A DNA stretch of 64,000 nucleotides from Novosphingobium pentaromativorans US6-1 (GTDB lineage: Bacteria > Pseudomonadota > Alphaproteobacteria > Sphingomonadales > Sphingomonadaceae), in assembly GCF_000767465.1 (NCBI RefSeq), contig NZ_CP009291.1, forward strand, positions 992,001 to 1,056,000, in the 5' to 3' direction. A model generated the notes under the pieces. The model ran no database searches. It saw only the letters and a list, made by a program, of their open reading frames with translations, and had not been told where the DNA came from. The translations under genes were made by a program, and so were the position numbers. Positions 1-9,055 of this stretch are shown here, piece after piece. Every line of letters begins with the position of its first letter. Position 1 is the stretch's first letter.

Positions 1-153
1 CACATGTTCATGCACGGAGGACATGGTGGACACGGAGGTCATGGCGGCCAAGGCGGTGACGATGATCAGGGCGTCAGCAACGACGGCGAGAGGCAGGTCA
101 GCGATCAACACAGCAGGCATAAGGTCGCTGATACCCGTGCCCGTCGCCGATAG
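1..153 (+). CDS. DUF2933-type His/Gly-rich small membrane protein, C-terminal part
   Basis: Only the last 50 residues lie in the window; the reading frame is open from base 1 to the TAG at 151-153. The visible part starts with the His-Met-Phe-Met-His-Gly-Gly-His signature that closes DUF2933 proteins, followed by a Gly/His run and a charged tail. A complete paralogue at 50442-50684 has the matching LMHLFLHGGHGHG ending and sits between a copper ATPase and a remnant of the same methyltransferase that follows here. It is therefore likely that a copper ATPase lies just upstream of the window. Function of the family is unknown; a metal-binding membrane accessory role is inference. Confidence 0.7.
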   Translation, partial: HMFMHGGHGGHGGHGGQGGDDDQGVSNDGERQVSDQHSRHKVADTRARRR

Positions 154-170
154 TCACGGAGAAGCCTGAC

Positions 171-860
171 ATGCATAGCGACTCATCCGCCGCTTATGGA
201 CTTTGGGGTCTGGTGATCCTCAACTCCGCGATCTTCATTTTCTTCGCGTTCAGCTTCTTCAAGCCGCAAACCAAGCGCGACTGGCGATCATTCAGCGCTT
301 TCAGTGCCTTTCTTGTCGCCCTTTTTGCCGAAATGTATGGATTCCCGCTGACCATCTATCTGCTCTCGGGCTGGCTACAGAGCAACTATCCGCAGGTGGA
401 CTGGTTCTCGCATGACGCCGGCCATCTGCTCGAAGAGCTGTTCGGCTGGCGAGCCAACCCTCATTTCGGGCCGTTCCACATCCTCAGCTTCGTCCTGATC
501 GGCGGTGGCTTCTGGATGATATCGAGCGGTTGGGCACGGCTGTACCGTGCCCAGAAGCAAGAAATGCTCGCCACCGAAGGTATCTATTCCTACGTCCGGC
601 ATCCGCAATATGACGGCTTCATTCTCGTCATGCTTGGCTTCCTGTTCCAATGGCCAACCGTCTTGACGCTAGCGATGTTTCCGGTCCTGGTTGTCATGTA
701 TGTGCGGCTCGCCCGGAGCGAAGAGCGCGAAGCACTCGCCGCTTTCGGCCAGGATTATCGGGCATACATGGCGCGCGTCCCGGGTTTTATTCCCAGGCTG
801 TCGCGTTCGCGGTCAGATGAGCCGAAGCCGCCCAAAACCCGACCGCGCCGTCCGTTCTAA
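171..860 (+). CDS. Isoprenylcysteine carboxylmethyltransferase (ICMT)-family membrane methyltransferase
   Basis: 229-residue integral membrane protein with four hydrophobic segments at about 9-30, 44-65, 99-121 and 148-180. The C-terminal third carries the ICMT/PEMT family signature: GIYSYVRHPQYDG near 136-148 (the RHP triad), then ARSEER and a terminal YxxY-type segment before the end. Family members transfer methyl from S-adenosylmethionine to small or lipid substrates in the membrane; bacterial members beside copper ATPases have no settled substrate. It starts 17 bases after the DUF2933 stop, so it is probably co-transcribed. A shortened copy lies at 50681-50893, after the second DUF2933 gene. 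Confidence 0.8.
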   Translation: MHSDSSAAYGLWGLVILNSAIFIFFAFSFFKPQTKRDWRSFSAFSAFLVALFAEMYGFPLTIYLLSGWLQSNYPQVDWFSHDAGHLLEELFGWRANPHFGPFHILSFVLIGGGFWMISSGWARLYRAQKQEMLATEGIYSYVRHPQYDGFILVMLGFLFQWPTVLTLAMFPVLVVMYVRLARSEEREALAAFGQDYRAYMARVPGFIPRLSRSRSDEPKPPKTRPRRPF

Positions 861-891
861 ACGAAGTCCTAATAGAGATTGTCAAATCGAT

Positions 892-1668
892 ATGAGCAAG
901 AACAAGCAGGACAAATCTACGCCCGGCTACGGCGAGCAGCTCCATACGCTTCAGATCGGGCTTAGCGCGTTACAGCGTCAGGTGATTGCCGGCGGCCGCA
1001 AGTTGCTGATTATTCTCGAGGGGCGAGATGCGGCTGGCAAGGATGGCACGATCAAGCGCATCGTCAAACATCTGAGTCCACGAGACACCCGCGTGGTAGC
1101 CCTTGGCGCACCGTCCGACCATGATCGTCGATCCTGGTACTTCCAGCGCTGGACGAGCCATCTTCCTGCGGCCGGCGAAATCGTCCTGTTCAATCGCAGC
1201 TGGTACAATCGTGCTGGTGTCGAGAAGGTGATGAATTATAGCACGGAAGCTGAATATGAGGAATTCATGGCGACCGTGCCGCTGTTTGAGCAACTTCTCG
1301 CACATTGCGGCATCACACTGGTCAAATATTATCTCGATATTTCGAAGGATGAACAGAAAAGGCGTCTGGAGGCCCGCCGGAAAGATCCGCTGAAGCAGTG
1401 GAAGCTCAGTCCGGTGGATGATCGAGCAATTAAACGCTGGGATGCCTACAGTGCGGCTCGCAACGAGATGCTTGCCCGTACACACAGCGTTGCCGCACCT
1501 TGGACGGTGGTGCGAGCCGATGACAAACACCAAACCCGGCTTTCGCTCATCAGCGATCTTCTGACCCGTTTGGGGGAAGCGCCGCGTACCGATTTAGGCT
1601 TGCCCGATCCCAATACCGTTTTCCTTTACGACAGCGCTGCCCTCAAGCAGGGCCTTATCGCGCCGTGA
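892..1668 (+). CDS. ppk2: Polyphosphate kinase 2
   Basis: 258-residue PPK2-family kinase that moves phosphate between polyphosphate and nucleotides (NDP/NTP) in the cytoplasm. Walker A EGRDAAGKDGT is at about 43-53, the Walker B-like LFNRSWYNRAG at 99-109, and the basic lid RRKDPLKQWKLSP follows near 160-175. The frame is open further upstream, but the ATG at 892 gives the family-typical N-terminus and lies 31 bases after the methyltransferase stop. A class I, one-domain length is seen. Next to glycolytic and trehalose genes it would serve energy buffering; direction of the reaction cannot be told from sequence. Confidence 0.9.
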   Translation: MSKNKQDKSTPGYGEQLHTLQIGLSALQRQVIAGGRKLLIILEGRDAAGKDGTIKRIVKHLSPRDTRVVALGAPSDHDRRSWYFQRWTSHLPAAGEIVLFNRSWYNRAGVEKVMNYSTEAEYEEFMATVPLFEQLLAHCGITLVKYYLDISKDEQKRRLEARRKDPLKQWKLSPVDDRAIKRWDAYSAARNEMLARTHSVAAPWTVVRADDKHQTRLSLISDLLTRLGEAPRTDLGLPDPNTVFLYDSAALKQGLIAP

Positions 1669-1934
1669 AGCGCGACACGTCGACATGTGGTGCCGATCAA
1701 AAACGGTTGCGACTCCACAAATCCCACATCCCGGGATGCCGCCACTCCAGGAATCCGGATCCCACCTCGCCCCGGCAGCAAGGGGTCCGTTGGTTGAGGG
1801 CTGGCCAGGAATCCGTCCCTTCAAAATCGATAGCACCTGATTTCTTAAGATCGTCAGTAACGCGCCTGGAAAGGTCCTACCCCTTCCCGATATAGCCTAA
1901 TGAGAGCCTAAGGGCCGCGCCCGGTCGATAGGCG

Positions 1935-2507
1935 CTACTGTCCAATATGCACTATCGAATCGCCTCGGAAGGCATATGGTGGAACAGCGAGATTTCGCGG
2001 CGCCGGGCCGCGCCGAACACGTCCTGAAGCATCGTAAACCGATCCGTGGCAAGGGCAGAACCATCCACCATATCTTCCCCGGGGATCTCCGGGGCTTTGG
2101 CCGAGAGGAACGCAGCCTAAATGCGTACAAACACCAATGACAATGAGCCATGGATCTCTCTGCACCCGCTCAGCGTCCGTTTGCGGATCAATAAGACTCG
2201 AATTGGCATCGTCAGCTCTCGCCCGGGCAATCTCTTCGCCGGTACGACGGGCGATGAAAACGGGCTGCCCTCGCCAATTGACGGTAATGCGCTGTCCAGC
2301 TTCAACTGAAGCTAAGTCAACGTCTGTCGAAGACTGCGCGAGGACCTCAGCCGACGGATTCATGCTATCGATCAATGGCCACAAAGCAATTACCGCTCCG
2401 GTCCCGGCGGCTGCAACCGGAGCGATATTCAGGAAATCCCTTCTTCTCATTTCCGGGGGGCGGATGGCCGCACCGGATGCACAGGCTTGAGGCGGATCGC
2501 TGCTCAT
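1935..2507 (-). CDS. petA: Rieske iron-sulfur protein of a cytochrome bc1-type complex
   Basis: 190-residue ubiquinol-cytochrome c reductase iron-sulfur subunit. A twin-arginine motif (RRRDFL, 21-26) precedes the single membrane anchor at about 28-46. The [2Fe-2S] ligands are visible as CTHLGC (127-132) and CPCHGS (151-156): C127, H129, C151 and H154, with C132-C153 as the usual disulfide. The chosen ATG has GGAGA five bases upstream; an ATG four codons earlier has none. Cytochrome b and c1 genes do not follow, so this is an orphan copy that could exchange into a bc1 complex encoded elsewhere. The flanking 266 bases downstream hold no gene I recognise. Confidence 0.9.
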   Translation of the reverse strand: MSSDPPQACASGAAIRPPEMRRRDFLNIAPVAAAGTGAVIALWPLIDSMNPSAEVLAQSSTDVDLASVEAGQRITVNWRGQPVFIARRTGEEIARARADDANSSLIDPQTDAERVQRDPWLIVIGVCTHLGCVPLGQSPGDPRGRYGGWFCPCHGSVYDASGRVRRGPAPRNLAVPPYAFRGDSIVHIGQ

Positions 2508-2851
2508 ATCGTTCTCCATCCGGTTCGGCCTGTGACGTTTCCTTTCCCAGATGCGTCTATTGCCGTCGAAATTGTAGACGCGGCGCGCGCTGGGCCCTTA
2601 CAGTTTGCCGTGCGGATCAAACACCGCTCGAGCACTGATATAAGCCTATTCGCAGCGGTACGTCCTTCTCCGCGGCGCTTGGCCCTACCGCCGAGAACTC
2701 TTGGAAGCCAAGAAACGTCTAATAATGTTGGGAGCATCACTGCAAATGATCATAGCCCTCGGATCAGTGGGCCCGATTTTTGCCGCTGCGCTTCACACAC
2801 GCAAAATCAAACTGAAACAGCGCTTGAGGTTCCTATCAGAGGCGCAGGACA
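2508..2851. other. Intergenic stretch between petA and the acyltransferase
   Basis: About 340 bases. Short open frames exist on both strands but none has a convincing start, ribosome site or recognisable product. It should hold the petA promoter; I see no clear -35/-10 pair. Confidence 0.4.
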
Positions 2852-3613
2852 TCATTCCCTATCGTCTGCCTTCCTTGAATCCGATCGAAGAGCACAAGGA
2901 TTTCTCATCAACTGCCTTGCCCTTTCGGCCTGCATGCGAAATTCAGCGTCCCGCGCGAATTCTGTAATGTCCAATCCGGGCTCAAGGACTGGTAGATAAG
3001 ATACTGTTATAGTGCCGGGTTTTTTGAGGCTCCCACCAACGCCCCAAAACTTGCCTGAGTCGACGACAACCGGCAGAACCTTTGCCCCCAGTGCACCGTA
3101 GAGCAACTCGACCCCGCGCTTGAAATGAACTTGTTCATGCGCGCTTTTGCGCGTGCCCTCGGGGAAAATGAGTACTGAACGTCCTTCGCTGAGCGCTGCG
3201 GCGCCCTCGACTTTCATCTTGCGAAGCGAAGAGGCCGCGGAACCGCGCGCTATAACGATCATCGGTGAGTTCTTCAGGAACCAGCCAAGGATAGGAATAC
3301 CCAGCAGTTCGTCCTTGGCGATGATCGATACCTCCGGGAACAGCACCAGCGCGGCAAGCGTCTCCCAGACCGATTGATGATTGCAGATGATCAGACAGGG
3401 CTCCGGCGGGATATTGCTCCGTCCCTCTTCGCGGAAATCGAGCCCGACAATCCAGGAGAGTCCGAACAGGACGCCGCGTGCCCAGATACGCGTGAATTTT
3501 CTAACTGCCTTTGGCGGCGATCCCAGGAGCCATAAGACCGGTATCACAATTCCGAACGGAGCTGTCCATAGTATCCAGGCGGCATCGAACGCCCAGGAAC
3601 GCAAGATCTTCAT
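2852..3613 (-). CDS. plsC: 1-acyl-sn-glycerol-3-phosphate acyltransferase (PlsC family)
   Basis: 253-residue membrane-associated acyltransferase, which adds the second acyl chain to lysophosphatidate. A hydrophobic N-terminus (8-31) is followed by the acyltransferase block: NHQSVWE (78-84) and FPEGTR (150-155), with the hydrophobic 118-123 segment and PVVV further on. The catalytic block reads H-x4-E rather than the textbook H-x4-D; both are acidic and H-x4-E occurs in some alphaproteobacterial homologues. The ATG at 3613 has AGGGAAAG upstream; a longer open frame of 37 codons lacks family similarity. Monocistronic as far as can be seen, ending 344 bases before petA. Confidence 0.85.
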   Translation of the reverse strand: MKILRSWAFDAAWILWTAPFGIVIPVLWLLGSPPKAVRKFTRIWARGVLFGLSWIVGLDFREEGRSNIPPEPCLIICNHQSVWETLAALVLFPEVSIIAKDELLGIPILGWFLKNSPMIVIARGSAASSLRKMKVEGAAALSEGRSVLIFPEGTRKSAHEQVHFKRGVELLYGALGAKVLPVVVDSGKFWGVGGSLKKPGTITVSYLPVLEPGLDITEFARDAEFRMQAERARQLMRNPCALRSDSRKADDRE

Positions 3614-3920
3614 TGCACTTTCCCTGCGAATGCCGAAACCAACGTTAGCGCGCTGTTTCGTCGTGCTCTCAAGACCAGGGTTCGATAGTTCAGCATTTCC
3701 CAGCAAACCTTTGCGTGCGCTCATCGTTCGATTCCTACTTGTTCAAGAACGGGCGGCAGCGATGCAGGCCTGAATTCCCAGATTGGAACGCCAACCATAG
3801 GGACGGCGCTGGTTCGTCAGGATTACACTGGCAGCGGCGTCTGGTTGTCCCGTATCGTTCAGCGACGCACGCAATGGGGTCCAGCACGTGTAATCAGGCC
3901 GAGTGATATGCGTCTGACTA

Positions 3921-3930
3921 GGCTCAGGAC
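3921..3930 (+). repeat. Left terminal inverted repeat of the IS5-family element
   Basis: GGCTCAGGAC, the exact reverse complement of 4767-4776; preceded by TA. Confidence 0.85.
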
Positions 3931-4727
3931 TCATTGATTGAGCCAGAAGATGACCGTTGCGGCGATACAGATGGCGGACATGAAGGTGTGGGCGCATCTG
4001 TCGTAGCGGGTGTGGATGCGGCGCCAGTCTTTTAGCCTGCCGAACATGATCTCGATTTTATGGCGCTGGCGGTAGAGCGCGGCATCGTGCGGGATCGGCG
4101 TTTTCCGGTTGCTCTTTGATGGAATGCAGGCGGTGATCTTGCGCTCTGCCAGGGCGGCGCGGAACCAGTCGGCGTCGTAGCCCCTGTCGCCCAGCAACGC
4201 CTTGGCCTTGGGCAAGGCATCGACCATCAGCGCCGCGCCCTTGTACGCGCCCTTGTAGTCGCTCATCTGCCCTTCGCTCAGCAGCATGACCAGCGGTCTG
4301 CCCTGGCCGTCGCACACGGCATGGAGCTTGGAGTTCAGGCCGCCCTTGGTGCGCCCGATACGTCGGGGAACAGCCCCTTCTTGAGCAGACTGGCCGCCGT
4401 CCGGTGCGCCTTCAGGTGAGTTGCGTCGATCATCAGTCGGTCAGGCTTGCCGCCCTTTGCCGCGAGGTCCGCGAAGATCTTGTTGAACACTCCCATCCGG
4501 CTCCAGCGAATGAAGCGGTTGTAGATCGTCTTGTGCGGGCCGTAGGCAGCCGGCGCATCACGCCATCGCAGGCCGTTCCTGATCACGAAGATGATGCCGC
4601 TGATGATCCGACGATCATCGACCCGCGGCACCCCGTGCGACAGTGGAAAATGCGGCTCGATCCGGCGCATCTGCGCCTCCGACAACCAGATCAGATCACT
4701 CATGGCAGCGCCTCCTCGCGCCGCCAT
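3931..4727 (-). CDS. IS5-family transposase, two frames joined by a -1 shift
   Basis: OrfA runs 4727-4335 (130 codons; probable true start MSDLIW at 4703) and holds the DUF4096-type N-terminus and first catalytic Asp (LMIDATHLK). OrfB runs to 3931 and holds the second Asp (LLGDRGYDAD) and the Glu (IEIMFGRLKDW). The frames overlap around 4370, where the sequence TTCCCCGA allows a -1 shift; read that way the junction gives LFPRRIGRTKGGLNSK, the family consensus. OrfA read without the shift ends in an unrelated ten-residue tail. Programmed frameshifting is known for this group; here it is inferred. Confidence 0.88.
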
Positions 4728-4766
4728 TGAATCAACCGATCATCGCCTCCGCAAGCAATTTAATAG

Positions 4767-4776
4767 GTCCTGAGCC
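4767..4776 (-). repeat. Right terminal inverted repeat of the IS5-family element
   Basis: GTCCTGAGCC, the exact reverse complement of 3921-3930; followed by TA. Confidence 0.85.
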
Positions 4777-4836
4777 TAGCTGCTCCGGATCATTGCCCAT
4801 CGTGTTTTTGCGACCGGAAATGAATTTCGACGCCAT

Positions 4837-5237
4837 TATAAAAGCCTTCCGATAAGGTCGGTTCGCCAGGCACCTGATGCGTGCCGAGCTTGCCGAAGAA
4901 TTTCAGAGTGACAAGCCCGTTGCAGCCAGAGGAAGGGGGCACCGGCGCTTGCAACTTGAAGCACGGCGGGACGTTCCTGGACGGCGCCTGCCTCCCTCGG
5001 GAGGACGGTTACTTCGCGCTTTCTTTTGCCCTCGCTCCACTGTGTGCGGGATTCAAGCCACTCGTAATCCTGCCGCGCGGGGCCGCCAAGATCTTGGTGA
5101 CCCTTCATTCGATCACGGCCTGCGGGATTGCCTCCGTCCGGCAAGTTGGCGGCAGGCGTGCTGCCTCTGTGTAAGAAGATCACGTGTTTATCGTCTGTAA
5201 CTTCAGCTCTGCTTTAGTTCGGGAAGGATGATCTTCT
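4837..5237. other. Gene-poor stretch downstream of the IS
   Basis: Four hundred bases with several overlapping open frames of about 90-115 codons on both strands, none with a recognisable protein. It should hold the cfa promoter near its right end. It may be decayed sequence; I cannot assign it. Confidence 0.4.
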
Positions 5238-6506
5238 ATGCACACTCCTGTTTCGCCATCGGCGCGCTCCCTGCCGCTTTTGTCGCCTATGCTGAAGTCC
5301 ATGATCCGAAAGGGCCACTTGGTTATCGTCGACGCAAGGGGCGAACGGCATACATTCGCCGGGGATGGTGATGGCCGAAGGGTTACGGTGCGACTGCACG
5401 ACAAAAGCCTGCCGCTGCGAATGGTGTTCAATCCGTCGCTGGCCTTGGGTGAAGCCTACATGGACGGCAAACTGACGATCGAGGAGGGTTCGCTGCAGGA
5501 TCTCCTTCATTTGCTGTTCCAGGGTCTTGACGCGTTGGATGGTCATCCGGTTCAGCGCGCGCGCGCAAAATTCGCGCGAGGCCAAAGTCAACGCAATCAT
5601 CGGCGCCGCTCGCAAAGAAACGTGGCCCATCACTATGATCTGGCGGGCGCGCTCTATGATCTGTTCCTTGATCAGGATCGCCAGTATTCATGTGCCTATT
5701 TTACGGACGCCGGGCAAACTCTCGACGACGCACAAGCTGCCAAAAAACGACACATTGCGGCAAAGCTGCTGCTCGAGCCGGGCTGCGAGGTACTCGATAT
5801 CGGTTCGGGCTGGGGTGGTCTTGCGCTCGAACTCGCGCAATCGGCAAACGCCAATGTAACCGGGATCACGCTGTCGACCGAACAATTGGCCGCAGCAGGT
5901 GCGCGCGCCGAGGCAGCCGGTCTCTCCCACCAGGTTCGGTTCGAACTCAAGGACTACCGGGAGACCGAAGGCACGTTCGATCGTATCGTTTCGGTCGGCA
6001 TGTTCGAGCATGTAGGACCGCAAGACTATTCGACTTTCTTCCAAACGGTAGGAAGCAGGCTCAAACCTGACGGCGTGGCCCTGATCCATTCGATCGGGCG
6101 CATGGAACCGCCCGGAGGTGCCGATCCCTGGATCAGCAAATATATCTTCCCCGGCGGCTACATCCCTGCGCTTTCGGAAATGATCGCGACAGTCGAAAAG
6201 GCGGGCCTGTGGATCACCGACATCGAGATCTTGAGGGTGCATTATGCCGAAACGCTGCGCCATTGGCATGATCGCTTTCAGGAGCGGCGCGCGCAAGCGG
6301 CCGAAATCTACGACGAGCGCTTTTGCCGGATGTGGGAATTTTACCTCGCTGCCTGCGAAATGCTGTTTCGCGAAGGTCCGTTGATGGTTTTTCAGTTGCA
6401 ACTCGCCCATCGCCGGGACGCGGTGCCACTTACGCGTGACTACATTACTGATCATGAGAGACAGGCACTTGCTGACGTGCCCGAGAATGTCAGACACAGG
6501 GCGTGA
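5238..6506 (+). CDS. cfa: Cyclopropane-fatty-acyl-phospholipid synthase
   Basis: 422-residue cytoplasmic, membrane-associated enzyme that adds a methylene from S-adenosylmethionine across double bonds of phospholipid acyl chains. The N-terminal lipid-binding domain (about 15-120) is followed by HHYDLAG (131-137), the SAM-binding VLDIGSGWGG (185-194) and the family segments around YSCAYF, MFEHVG and the FPGGYIP loop. Full length. GGAAGGA lies eight bases before the ATG. Its stop overlaps the GTG start of the lycopene-cyclase-domain gene, so the two are translationally coupled. Cyclopropanation is a stationary-phase and stress response in known bacteria. Confidence 0.93.
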   Translation: MHTPVSPSARSLPLLSPMLKSMIRKGHLVIVDARGERHTFAGDGDGRRVTVRLHDKSLPLRMVFNPSLALGEAYMDGKLTIEEGSLQDLLHLLFQGLDALDGHPVQRARAKFARGQSQRNHRRRSQRNVAHHYDLAGALYDLFLDQDRQYSCAYFTDAGQTLDDAQAAKKRHIAAKLLLEPGCEVLDIGSGWGGLALELAQSANANVTGITLSTEQLAAAGARAEAAGLSHQVRFELKDYRETEGTFDRIVSVGMFEHVGPQDYSTFFQTVGSRLKPDGVALIHSIGRMEPPGGADPWISKYIFPGGYIPALSEMIATVEKAGLWITDIEILRVHYAETLRHWHDRFQERRAQAAEIYDERFCRMWEFYLAACEMLFREGPLMVFQLQLAHRRDAVPLTRDYITDHERQALADVPENVRHRA

Positions 6507-7210
6507 ATTGGTCCCACGATTTTGTCTGGTTGACGTGGTCGCTGGCCTTCCTTTTGGCATTCGCCCTGATCTACTTCGCATTTCCCCCGCACAGAAAGCT
6601 TATGTTTCGGGGCGCGCTTGGCACGGCGCCACTCGGCTTGAGCGAGCCTTTATTCGTGCCTGAGTACTGGGATCCTCCCAGCCTGTTCGATCTCGCCCAA
6701 AAGACCGGCTTTGACCTTGAAAGTATCATCTTCTCGTTCAGCATAGGTGGCATTGGCGTGGTGCTGTATAATCTGATGACCCGTCAGGTGACGGCGCCCG
6801 CCGGCTTCCATGACCGGCACCGCTTACACCGTCTTGCGCTGGCGACACCGGTGCTTTTCTTCGTGCCGCTCATGACCCTTGGCTGGAACCCGATATATCC
6901 GGCGGTCGTTGCAATGGCGGCAGGCGCTGGCGCTGCCATATGGTGCCGCCCGGATCTCTTCGCCAAGACGTTGATTGGTGGGCTTCTGTTCCTCGTCTTC
7001 TACACAATTTTCATCCTCGGACTTCGGATAACCACGCCGAACTATATTGAAGAGGTCTGGAACCTGCCGGCCCTATCAGGATTGCTGCCTGCCGGAATAC
7101 CGATTGAAGAACTGCTATTCGGGGGTGCTTTTGGCCTCTACTGGGCAAGCGTATACGAGCACCTGACCTGGTCGAGGTCCTCGCCGTTACTTAAACCGGG
7201 AGATGTCTGA
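6503..7210 (+). CDS. Lycopene cyclase domain-containing membrane protein
   Basis: 235-residue polytopic protein with about six to seven hydrophobic helices, arranged as two repeats of the CrtYc/CrtYd-type cyclase domain. The N-terminal repeat shows PEYWDP (53-58) and an altered DLES (71-74) where a PxE(E/D) motif would be expected; the C-terminal repeat keeps PIEE (200-203) followed by LLFGGAFGLYW. These acidic motifs are essential in true lycopene beta-cyclases. No crt genes lie nearby, and such proteins occur beside Cfa in other bacteria, so a carotenoid role is not secure; a lipid or isoprenoid ring-forming role is possible. GTG start overlaps the cfa stop by four bases (GTGA). Confidence 0.75.
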   Translation: MNWSHDFVWLTWSLAFLLAFALIYFAFPPHRKLMFRGALGTAPLGLSEPLFVPEYWDPPSLFDLAQKTGFDLESIIFSFSIGGIGVVLYNLMTRQVTAPAGFHDRHRLHRLALATPVLFFVPLMTLGWNPIYPAVVAMAAGAGAAIWCRPDLFAKTLIGGLLFLVFYTIFILGLRITTPNYIEEVWNLPALSGLLPAGIPIEELLFGGAFGLYWASVYEHLTWSRSSPLLKPGDV

Positions 7211-7281
7211 TCAAAATGGCTTCCCCGTTTCATGGAGGACCGTCACTTCGAACCACTGGCAAACCATGCGCCTGACAATTC

Positions 7282-8559
7282 TTATGCGACGAAAGGCGAT
7301 GAGAAGAGGGCTTCGGCGCCGAGCTCGCGTTCGATTTCCAGCAAGCGATTGTACTTGGCGAGCCGCTCGCCCCGGCAGGGTGCCCCACCTTTGAATTGAC
7401 CACCGGTCATCGCAACAGCAAAATCAGCGACAAAATCATCCTCCGTCTCGCCGGAGCGATGGGAAAATTTATAGCGCAGGCCAGCTCGCCGGCAGAGTTC
7501 GATTGCTGCCACCGTCTCGGTCACAGTGCCTATCTGATTGGGCTTGATCAAAACAGCGTTGGTCGCCTTCTCGTCGATCCCACGACGGATGAAGCGCGGG
7601 TTGGTGACATACAGGTCATCGCCGACAATCTGGATACGGTCTCCCACTGCGGCGGTCTGTTTGGCAAAGGCGGACCAGTCGCTTTCCGCAAAGCCATCCT
7701 CAATCGAGACGATCGGGAAGGCAGTTATCCAATCAGCGTATACCGCCAGAAGGTCGTCGCTCGATATGCTCGATGGGCCCAGTCCGGGCAGAGCATATCC
7801 ATCATCTCCAAAAAAAGATGTCGCAGCGGGATCCAGAGCGATCGCGATCTGTCGGCCAGGTTCGTAGCCCGCCTTTTCGATTGCTCGCACGATCAGTTCC
7901 AACGCCTCACGCTCGTTTTTCAGGCGGGGCGCGAACCCGCCTTCGTCGCCTACGCCTGTGGCAAAGCCGTCCTGTTCGAGAAGCCCCTTCAGCGCATGAT
8001 AGGTTTCCGAACCGAAGCGCAGCGCTTCACTGTAGGTCGGCGCGCCGTGCGGCACGATCATGAACTCCTGCATCTGGAGTCCATTGGCGGCGTGCTTGCC
8101 ACCGTTGATGATGTTCATCATAGGAACCGGGAGACGCCGCGCCGTGGAACCTCCGAGATACTGGTAGAGCGGCATTTCCATTGACTGAGCAGAGGCGCGG
8201 GCGACCGCCAGCGAAACGCCCAGGATAGCGTTGGCACCGAGCCGCGCTTTGTTCTCAGTTCCGTCAAGCTCACACATCAGCCGGTCGATTTCCGGCTGCC
8301 GCACAGCATCTATTCCGATGAGGGCGGGCGCAATTTCGCGTTCGATATTTTCGACGGCCTTCAATACCCCGCGACCTGCATAGCGCGCGCTATCGCCGTC
8401 GCGAAGTTCATGGGCCTCGAACTGACCCGTCGATGCTCCCGAAGGGACCGATGCACTCGCAACCGTGCCGCCCTCCAGGCGGACCGTCACCTTGACCGTA
8501 GGCCAGCCGCGGGAATCGAGAATTTCGCCAGCTTTGAGCCCGGTTATCGTTCTCTTCAT
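7282..8559 (-). CDS. eno: Enolase
   Basis: 425-residue cytoplasmic enzyme that converts 2-phosphoglycerate to phosphoenolpyruvate. The N-terminal lid with ILDSRG and ASVPSGASTG, the Mg-binding acidic residues in the barrel (SIEDG near 287), the catalytic Lys in LIKPNQIGT and the signature SHRSGETEDDF near 370 are all present. Length and order are normal. It is probably an accessory copy, as a sphingomonad would carry its own housekeeping eno with pyrG or pdh genes. It converges with the cfa pair and sits beside PEP synthase, which consumes or supplies the same metabolite. Confidence 0.95.
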   Translation of the reverse strand: MKRTITGLKAGEILDSRGWPTVKVTVRLEGGTVASASVPSGASTGQFEAHELRDGDSARYAGRGVLKAVENIEREIAPALIGIDAVRQPEIDRLMCELDGTENKARLGANAILGVSLAVARASAQSMEMPLYQYLGGSTARRLPVPMMNIINGGKHAANGLQMQEFMIVPHGAPTYSEALRFGSETYHALKGLLEQDGFATGVGDEGGFAPRLKNEREALELIVRAIEKAGYEPGRQIAIALDPAATSFFGDDGYALPGLGPSSISSDDLLAVYADWITAFPIVSIEDGFAESDWSAFAKQTAAVGDRIQIVGDDLYVTNPRFIRRGIDEKATNAVLIKPNQIGTVTETVAAIELCRRAGLRYKFSHRSGETEDDFVADFAVAMTGGQFKGGAPCRGERLAKYNRLLEIERELGAEALFSSPFVA

Positions 8560-8571
8560 TCGATGTGCTCC

Positions 8572-8766
8572 TCAAGCGGGCCGCTTTTCAAACCCGCGGC
8601 CCTTGATCAATACCGATCTGCCAAGCCTCGCCCTCAGGATGCGTAATGCGTCAAAGCCAGGCAGCGGATTGAGCACCATTCTCGCCACCCCTTCTACGTT
8701 GCTCGTCTCGATGACAAACTGACTGCATTTCCGACTCTGTGTGAAAGAGACGTCAAAGCGATCCAT
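8572..8766 (-). CDS. Hypothetical small protein upstream of enolase
   Basis: 64-codon frame ending 12 bases before the enolase ATG on the same strand. GGTAAGGA abuts the ATG, which is closer than is usual for a ribosome site. The product is basic with no membrane segment or motif I recognise. It could be a leader ORF or chance. The rest of the 8767-9055 interval between it and ppsA holds no other candidate gene and must contain the two divergent promoters. Confidence 0.3.
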   Translation of the reverse strand: MDRFDVSFTQSRKCSQFVIETSNVEGVARMVLNPLPGFDALRILRARLGRSVLIKGRGFEKRPA

Positions 8767-9055
8767 TCCTTACCGTTTCATCGCCTTCATCCATTTCGGC
8801 GGCATTCCTCCGCCTGGCTCGAACGTCAGTTCGGACCGCGCGCTGGCCTGGATTGGAACGATTTCGCCCTGTGCCAGGATTGGCACCGCACTGTAAGATC
8901 GTTTGGTGAGCAGCGTCCTTCTCAGGGAAAAACGCTACCTCTGCTTTCGAGAGCATCTCAGGAGAGAGATCTCCGGTTTTGCCGTAAGCGCGGTCGGACG
9001 CGAATAATTTGGTCAGGAGGCAACCTTTCTGACCGTGTACGCAAGGAGCCCATCG

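Larger units (their letters stand above)
3921..4776 (-). mobile_element. IS5-family (IS427-like) insertion sequence, 856 bp
   Basis: Ends are perfect 10-bp inverted repeats, GGCTCAGGAC at 3921-3930 and GTCCTGAGCC at 4767-4776. The dinucleotide TA on each side (3919-3920 and 4777-4778) fits a 2-bp target duplication. Inside are two minus-strand frames that together make one DDE transposase. Length, frame arrangement and protein match the IS427 group of the IS5 family. The ends and reading frames look intact, so the element may be active and recent. Confidence 0.9.
3859..4836 (-). pseudogene. Possible small ORF interrupted by the IS5-family element
   Basis: If the element (3921-4776) and one copy of its TA duplication are removed, the minus strand reads an uninterrupted 39-codon frame: ATG at 4836, joined across the insertion site, TGA at 3861-3859. 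GGAAGG lies eight bases before the ATG. The peptide starts MASKFISGRKNTMG and ends RAGPHCVRR; I do not recognise it. A frame of this length arises by chance fairly often, so this is only a candidate for a gene disrupted by the insertion. Confidence 0.2.
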
